From NCBI GenBank assembly GCA_003290165.1, contig QNQO01006239.1, positions 62,001 to 126,000 on the forward strand: 64,000 bases of DNA, written 5' to 3'. A program made the position numbers and the translations under genes. Below are positions 57,290 through 64,000 of the stretch, piece by piece. The notes under the pieces are model-generated. The model did no database searches. It was not told the origin of the DNA and was given only the letters and a program-made list of their open reading frames with translations. The stretch comes from Berberis thunbergii. Lineage: Eukaryota > Streptophyta > Magnoliopsida > Ranunculales > Berberidaceae. Every line of letters begins with the position of its first letter. Position 1 is the stretch's first letter.

Positions 57290-60200
57290 ATTGAGTTGTT
57301 ATGGAGGGAATGTTGGCATTTTAGGCTGATTGGGTTGTAGTAGAGGTTGACATGTTCCTCTCCCAGTTCCATAACCTAACATGACACTCATTTTCTTGTT
57401 GTTCCCACCACTTCTGAATCTAGGTTTTGCCTCGGATGTCTGTCCACAACCTTGTGTTTGCTCCCTAGAAGGGTTTTTACAGGTTCTGCTGTTGTGACCC
57501 TCCAAACCACACTTTCTGCAGCTCATTGCTTCATTTTCCACATATTCATCCTCATCCCTTCTTCTTTCAGTCCTTAGTCTCTTAGGAAATCTTTTCACTA
57601 GAGGTGAGAGCACCAAGTATGCAGGCTGCCACATCAAAACAATCATCACATATGCAAACAATCTACATAAATAAAACTAGCAAACAATCTAATCTAAGAC
57701 CAGTACTTACTTCTGCCCACTCCCTCATATTTCTAATACTGACAATGCCCCTTGAGAAGCCTCCACATATGCTTTCACTGAATGATGGGGACTATAATAC
57801 CAGCATAAAATGCATATAAGTGTGGGGCAAACATTACATAACGAGCAAACATTAAGTTACATAAGATACTTACTCTGCCCATATGGGTCTGTGATTGGCT
57901 AGACAAACAACTCCATGCACACAAATGATGTCTATCAGCTCCCATTGTTACAATCACAATATCTGACACATATCTTCACCTATAAACATTAAGTATGCAA
58001 GCCATCAGTAGACTCAAATTGGCTGAATTGGTTCATTATCTCCTTGAACTTGTCAATGAGCTTTTGAGCTCTAGGTATTAGTCCATCTTTGTCCCAACTA
58101 CTGCTTTTGGCCATTCTGTCATACATAAGCCTCATTAAAAGCATGTGATACTCATCTATGAACTTGCAGACTTAAATTTCCATAAGCTTGATAATCCAGT
58201 TGTTAAAGCTTTCATTGAAGTTGTTTGTGAAGCTCTAAGCATACTCTACTGTAAAATTATGTCTTGCACCAAGTCTTCACATCCCTTTCAACTAGCCACT
58301 TATGTGCTACTGGATTACTATCTTTCAACTCTTTCAAATTGGAGATACAGTAAACCTCCTTGTATTCCCTAGCGCTTTCCAACAAAGCTTCACCAAGAAC
58401 TTACCTCCAAATCCAACATTCTTGAAGTTCTTGTACTTGTACTAATTATGGACTCACACTCCTTGACAACAAACCTGGTATTCATCATTGGGTTCTTCCC
58501 ATTATCGAATCCTATACACGTGTGCTCTTCCTTCATGGTCCTAACACTAAGAGTGTGTCCATCCTTGTCCAATGTTGCATAGCACTGACATTTGCAGTTT
58601 TCACCCTTACACACTACCAAAAGTTTGTTAGGATCATTCTTCTTGAACTACATCACAAAGTTGTTCCCCACTACATATTTTCTTAACTAGAACCTAACTG
58701 CATCAACTGTGTCTCATTCTTTCCCAACCTCCAACACCCAATCATCTGCATGCCTCTCCTCACCATACACATCATCAGTTTCAACAACAAATGCAACATG
58801 CTCAGTTTTATATGATTGTGCATAAAGCTCATTTTCAGCTGAATGACCTGAATGGTACTCATTTCTACAGGGAGGTCATCTAAATGTGCAAACTCATTGG
58901 CTTGAAAAGGACCAACTGAATGGGCTTGGCCTTGTGGTTATGCTTGAGATGGACCAATTGAATGGGCTTATGCCTGAGCTTGGGACTGTGCATCAGTGGT
59001 TTTAGCTTCAACAGAGGGGAGGTCATCATCAAGCTCTTTTTCAGACAACTCATCAAAGTTCTTCTCTTTCTCAACTTTTGACTTCACTAACTTTCTCATT
59101 TTCTCATCTTGGGCCTAAGCCTGGCCCACTCATGTTATTTTCCCACAAGTACTTTGACATTCACCAACATCAGACCTGTCATCTTGTACATTCACTCTTC
59201 TTGAAGACTTCCTATGGGAGTACCAATCATTTGGTGCACTCTTCCTTGGGGCAGGATTCTTTTTCTTATTCCAATTTCTTTTGGCACACACTTTAGGCCT
59301 CAAATGGATCTTAGCTTACTAGGAGGGGTGAGTTGTGTGACTGGGGAAGGGTCAACTTTAGCAACATGTGGGGTTGAAATGGGTTCAGGATCTACTAAAC
59401 TAGATCTGGGATTGTTGCTCTCATGAACTTGTACTGCCAATTTAACATCAGCAAATATATGCAAAACATCACTGTCATCAATGTCTGCATGCTTCCAAAA
59501 ATACATTATATCTGCATCATTGGTTATGTCCATCCTCACCCCATTATCAATAAAGGTATGTGTATCTCCTAGTGTCAAGACATGCTTATCTTGCTTGGCT
59601 ATACCTTCAAGGATACTTTTGTTAAGCTTGTCCCAATTCAGATAATCCACATGAACTCCTATAAAATCAATAGACTTCCCATTCTTATAGTCAGCCACCT
59701 TCCATCTACCAGGGATCTCAACCCTCCTACTCTATTTCCCATCATAGTCAACCATTAAGTTCCAGACCTTCAACTCTTGTCCCCATTTTCCATTACTGCA
59801 ATGAAACACATTCATCAATGAATACAATAGAAAACACGCAAACCCATGCAAAGTAACATGTATCATAAGTAAAGAGAAAATACAAGACAAGTACACATAA
59901 TGCTTCATAGCCATTGCACTTAATGAGTAGCCTAACAACAACAACAACAACAATGTTTTATAGGCATTTCCCTAACAAAAAGAACAACAATGCTTCATAG
60001 CTATTGCCTTAACAACAACAACAATGCTACATGGCCATTACACTAAATGAGTAGTTTAACAACAACAACAATTATTCATATCCATGACTGAATGAGTACC
60101 CTAACAAATCCCTAAACATTGCAGTGAATGAGTACCATAACAACAATAACATCATTCACTGAATGATTCATAACAACAACATCATTGCACTGAAAGAAAA

Positions 60201-60624
60201 CACTAAGCATATAAGCAGATTATGACCCCTCATTTGTGCAAATGAACAAAACTCTAACAATAGCAACATCATTCACACAATCCACGAACACATGCAACAA
60301 AGATTGGAACACAAAAATCAAACCCTGAAATAGACGAAACACTTACAATATGTCACGCCAGTGAACAGGGGGAGGTCTTAGAATTTGCTTGGCATCCTCT
60401 TCACTGTCTGAAGGAGTAAAATCTCGCCTCAAATTTGGTTCCTCTTGACTGAAATCACTAAAAGAAGAGAAATCTTCCCAATGAATACTTGAAGCAGTAT
60501 TCCCATCGTCACTACTACTGCTACTCACCAAAACATCGAACATGACACTCTTCCCTTTCCCTTTCCCCTTCCCCTTCTCCTTCCTCTTCTTCATCTTCGT
60601 TCGAACTTGCAGACAACAAAGCAA
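57290..60624 (-). pseudogene. Decayed mudrA-type transposase gene
   Basis: Minus-strand segments: 60624-60345, a Ser/Asp-rich start with Lys-rich KKRKEKGKGKGKGK. 59800-59300, a MULE N-terminal region (IDFIGVHVDYL, HIFADVKLAVQVHE). 58690-58390, the zinc-type DNA-binding domain (VVCKGENCKCQCYATLDKDG, EEHTCIGF). 58350-57990, a transposase C-terminal region (HKWLVERDVKTWCK, EYHMLLMRLMYDRMAKSSSWDKDG). 57661-57299, a CCHC knuckle (CRKCGLEGHNSRTC). The DDE catalytic core that should lie between the DNA-binding domain and WLVERDVKTW is absent. In mudrA proteins this core drives cutting and joining, so the copy cannot transpose itself. Several stops are present. Confidence 0.75.
59930..60190. repeat. 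(AAC)n-rich degenerate tandem repeats in the MULE
   Basis: Units of about 50-60 bases combining AACAACAACAACAATG and CATTGCACT(T/A)AATGAGTA(G/C)C recur four to five times. They lie in an apparent intron of the mudrA-like gene. Confidence 0.65.
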
Positions 60625-60974
60625 ATCACTACAAAGAGGGAGAGGGAGAACACAAAACGACTGAATGGAGTTTTCCTTCCACTCTCCAACTCTCTAAAAA
60701 GGTTACAGAGGGACAACTCAAATCTCAGTCGTGAACGTCAGTTCATTAGTTGACGGATGATTGGGATGATCCAATTAGTCACATCCTTCAAATCGTGCGT
60801 GAAATGCACATGAAAGGCATTTTGGTCATGAACTTACGTCACGTGCATGCCATGATGGTCTTTGGGCGTTTACCGCTAGTCAAGGAGGGTAATTGTAATA
60901 GTGATTAATGATGGATTTACTTATTAATTAGCTATGTATAATAGGGGGCAAGTTGCAAATTACCTGAAAAATAA

Positions 60975-61684
60975 AAAGGTCTACATTAGCCCATGTTCGA
61001 AACCCTGGCGAAGGTATTTAAGGTATGAGATCCAATAAAACCATTCATTTAAATGAATAAAATTCAACAATTTAATCAAAATACTTAAGGGTTTAATTAT
61101 CATACTTAAAATTAGCGCTTTTCACTTTTTCTGAGAAAATTTTCTTTTAGAACAAACATATTGATTGAAAAAAGTCTCTAGCATATTCAAAATTGTAATG
61201 CGAGAAATCACACCATGCACCAACTTTGGTGATTTATCAAGTGGTGTTTTTAATCAGAAAGTGTGACGGTTCCCTTATCATTACTTCTTGAAGTTGAGTT
61301 GATAACAATGATTCATGAAGTAACTTTGACAAATATAACACATCCAGGTGACTATTTTCTTTTTCTATTTTATATTTAACAAGTTGTTGCATTAAATAAA
61401 CTAGCCAGTCAGTATGGAAAGGCATGAATCACACATATGTTTTGCCTGAAATTTTTATAAGCAAATTGTTGATTGTTTTCCAACTTTACGTGTCTGGGTT
61501 TTGAAAGTGTAAGGGAATATCCTTTTATTATAATAGAAAGTATGAGACATAGACAAAAAGGGTAGGGAGAAATTTTAGTAAAAAACTACATCAGCTAAGA
61601 TCAATAATGGGATGTTCTTTTTAATTTTAAAAATGGTGAAGGCCAATTATCATTTGAAAGGGCTATCCATATTTAGTAAAACGA
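60975..61684. other. Flanking DNA without a supported gene
   Basis: AT-rich. Short frames only. Nothing recognised. Confidence 0.4.
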
Positions 61685-61850
61685 AAATTCTAAATGTCGA
61701 GGAAATGAGCGAGGAAAATAGCGAGGGAGGGAGGGAGGGGACCGTTCATCCCCCTCGGGATGAGCTCGTTGACTTTTCTTGCGTGCGTTCTAAGGGAATG
61801 AACGGTCTCCTCGCTCCCTCGTTGTTTTCCTTGCCATGTAGAATCACTCC
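61685..61850. repeat. GC-rich inverted-repeat element, copy 2
   Basis: Arms of ~40 bp: GAGGAAAATAGCGAGGGAG to GGACCGTTCATCCCC pair with GGGAATGAACGGTCTCC to CTCGTTGTTTTCC around a ~60-base loop. Homologous to 735-890. Foldback-like, no TSD defined. Frames across both strands are consequences of the hairpin. Confidence 0.6.
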
Positions 61851-64000
61851 TAGTAAAATAACCAAATCCAGACATCTAAGATATTCAACAAAACAAAACT
61901 ATAAATATTGTGATTATACGTTTGTGTAATAGTTCAAACTAACACATTACTGTTGCAAATTTGGCTTTTTAAAAATAAAAACAAATGTGTGTGTACCTGG
62001 TTTGGAACCCTGGATCTCTCTCTCCTATTTTGATCTTTGAATCACTCTCTATTTTATAGTCACATATCTACTATATATCTCTTTGAGGTAGAGTATATAA
62101 GAAGATAGTTAGGACTTGGGTTTGGACCCCTTGGGGGTACCACTCTTTTATGAGGAGGGGAGAGATAGACCCTCGCGCCCGCCGCCGTCCGTCCGGGTCG
62201 GGTCATTTAGAGAGCAAAACATCTTTTTGCTGAAAATTTTTTTAAACGGAAAAAATAAACTCTTGCTGAAGAGAACTGAATCAAGATACGATGTCGTCTA
62301 TTGCAAACAGTCTTCGTGTTTACAACAATCAGTTGTCGTCTATTAAATTTCTGCTTCTTGCTGATTTCTTTCAATGGTATTGGTGATTCCGAGCAAATAA
62401 GGAGATTAAGGGTGATTTGTATTCCGTTCATGTACTGTGCAATTTTTGAACGAGACAGAGAAGATTCTGGGCTGTTTTATCCTGGGGACAGCGGGGCTAC
62501 GAAATTGTTTGCACAATTTTGGGTAGAGCCGCGAAACGTCTTAAAGAGAGCGACCTAGTCCGCGACTCAACCCAAGAACAAATTGGTACATTCGTTCCCA
62601 ACTATTTATTTGAATTGTTTACAGCAGTTGAATCTTATACAGAAGTTACAATAAACATGCATGTTAAGGATGAATTTACTTCATAGATTTCCTTTGTTTT
62701 TTTCAAAGAATGTTTACTTACATTAGTATGCTTATTTGCATTTACTATTGTTCGTATGCTTAGTGTTTGGGTGGAATTTATGTTTATATTTGCATATTGG
62801 AATTTGCTTGAGTAAAACATCCAATACATTATACTAGCAAACATGGTCAGTATATGAGTTTTTGGAATGTCTTACTGTGACATTTTAGTTGTTGCTCTTT
62901 ATAATCAGGTCTAACAATTTTAAGACGGGTTCTTTCTGCCATGATTACAAATACTGAGTTTGCTAAACAAAGTTTGCATATATTTGTAATACAAGAATGC
63001 ACACATTTGAGCACACACAAGATTTGAGTTAATTGTTAAAGAAGTGAATCGTATATAGTTTGGTATATATATAGATTAGCGATGAACATTTAATATTTTG
63101 AACTCAATGCATGTCGTGAGCATAAAATTTTCTGAGTCAGGAACTTAGGCTTCTTTTAGAAATTGATCCAACTGTTGGTAACAATAATATTCTTTGATCT
63201 ATATGCTTCACTTCCTACAAATGTTATGCACACACTAGAAGTGAAGTTGAGTTATGACACTGACTTTAGCAATGGACTATTCCTTGCTCCAAAGTGATCC
63301 AAGGATAGGTTGCCAAACATTACTTTGATGTGAAAATATTAGGAAAAGTTGTGCTCTATAAGCTTATTGACACACTGTTTTGTTATGCGCTAATTAGATA
63401 GGATGATTCTGTGCATTTTGATTTTGACTCTTATTCATGGTTATAGATTAAGTTATATCCTCATTATTCTCATGTATTAGTTATACGCTCGTTGATTGGG
63501 AAACTCCTTCAATAATTGAGTATGAGAATCTTTTTCTGTCATAAAAATGGAGTAGCAGCCATGTTTATGAAGGTTTATAAGTTTAAAAGTAATAAATGAG
63601 GATATGTATGTATGAAATTATTGAAATATTGCTTTTGACGAGCCAAACAAAATATATGAATGGGACACTTTCTTTGTTTTGTACAAGTTGGACTATTCAA
63701 GGAAGTGTATGTTATTGCCTTGTCGTTTCAATGTGTCTGTTAAATTAATTTTGGAACCCATTAGCCTAAACAAACTTTGTTCCAAGGATTGGAGTTTAAT
63801 TTTGTTTGCACTATGTATCTTTGTTACCTCGGGTGGTAGTTGTTGTTGTCAAATTGGTTTGGGAGCAGTTTTCTATGCAAGGATACAACCCCATGGTAAT
63901 ATTTGAAAAGTTTGGAAACAGGGTTATATTTAAAGATCCATATGATTTAGAGTTTTACAACTACGTTTACAATTTAGATATCTTTATCTATAATGGTGGT
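61851..64000. other. Flanking DNA without a supported gene
   Basis: 62090-62104 has a TATA-like GTATATAAGAAG, followed by a GC-rich patch (62170-62205) and open stretches to 62558. These could be the 5' end of a gene or an LTR, but I find no domain and no partner repeat. 62570-64000 is AT-rich and featureless. Confidence 0.35.

Larger units (their letters stand above)
55400..60965. mobile_element. Element I: Mutator-like (MULE) transposon
   Basis: GAAAAATAA flanks both ends (55391-55399 and 60966-60974), a perfect 9-bp TSD. The ends GGGTAATTTGCAACTTGCC and, inverted, AGGTAATTTGCAACTTGCC start terminal inverted repeats of at least ~125 bp. The minus strand carries a mudrA-like gene in pieces, without the central DDE catalytic domain. 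The plus strand carries a zinc-finger ORF. It is a deletion derivative and defective. Confidence 0.92.

Noticed and set aside
62091..62560. Possible gene start or retrotransposon LTR
   Set aside because: A TATA-like site and open stretches exist, but no partner LTR, primer site or recognisable protein follows before the window ends.

Overview
This is plant nuclear DNA, almost certainly from an angiosperm and probably a eudicot. It is AT-rich, its captured gene fragments have introns with GT/AG borders, and the gene families are plant ones (SHI-related factor, TRICHOME BIREFRINGENCE-LIKE, plant glutamate-cysteine ligase, raffinose synthase). There are no bacterial operons. The window is mostly a deep stack of nested transposable elements. 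Most element borders could be placed by terminal repeats plus target-site duplications (TSDs).

Layout from the outside in. (1) An old Ty3/Gypsy element of the Tat lineage lies on the minus strand at 1623-51850 (TSD GTAAT). It holds gag, protease, RT, two RNase H domains and integrase (about 51.2-46.2 kb), an array of ~80-bp tandem repeats (45.3-46.1 kb), and an antisense ORF on the plus strand. (2) That antisense ORF is split by two insertions. One is element B, a pol-less Athila-like LTR retroelement at 2500-26655 (TSD GTGAC/GTGAT). The other is CACTA transposon F at 26784-42861 (TSD TGG). (3) Inside B's gag-like gene sits CACTA transposon D at 5527-21231 (TSD CAC). (4) Inside D sits element C at 10187-16451 (TSD GCTGA), a second, inverted member of B's family. 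(5) Inside F sit a full-length L1-type LINE at 27281-34851 (15-bp TSD), a truncated LINE near 35.6-37.4 kb and a 309-bp CACTA miniature at 39163-39471 (TSD CAT).

Both CACTA elements carry pieces of host genes with their introns. D carries glutamate-cysteine ligase, ribosomal protein L24, an E2 ubiquitin-conjugating enzyme and an apparently intact SRS/SHI-type transcription factor, all on the minus strand. F carries TBL, eIF4A, a DBP2-type DEAD-box helicase and a raffinose-synthase piece, all on the plus strand. Neither shows a recognisable TNP2-type transposase.

Outside the Tat element are a foldback/Mutator-type element H at 51867-53219 (9-bp TSD), a decayed Mutator element I at 55400-60965 (9-bp TSD), a Tourist-like MITE at 534-719 (TSD TTA) and two short GC-rich inverted-repeat elements. 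The remaining flanks (1-533, 0.9-1.6 kb, 53.2-55.4 kb and 61-64 kb) show no gene I can support.

LTR divergence follows the nesting order. Hand counts over single stretches of ~100-140 bases gave about 16 differences per 100 for the Tat LTRs, about 8 for B and about 1 for C. So the Tat element is oldest and C youngest among the LTR elements.
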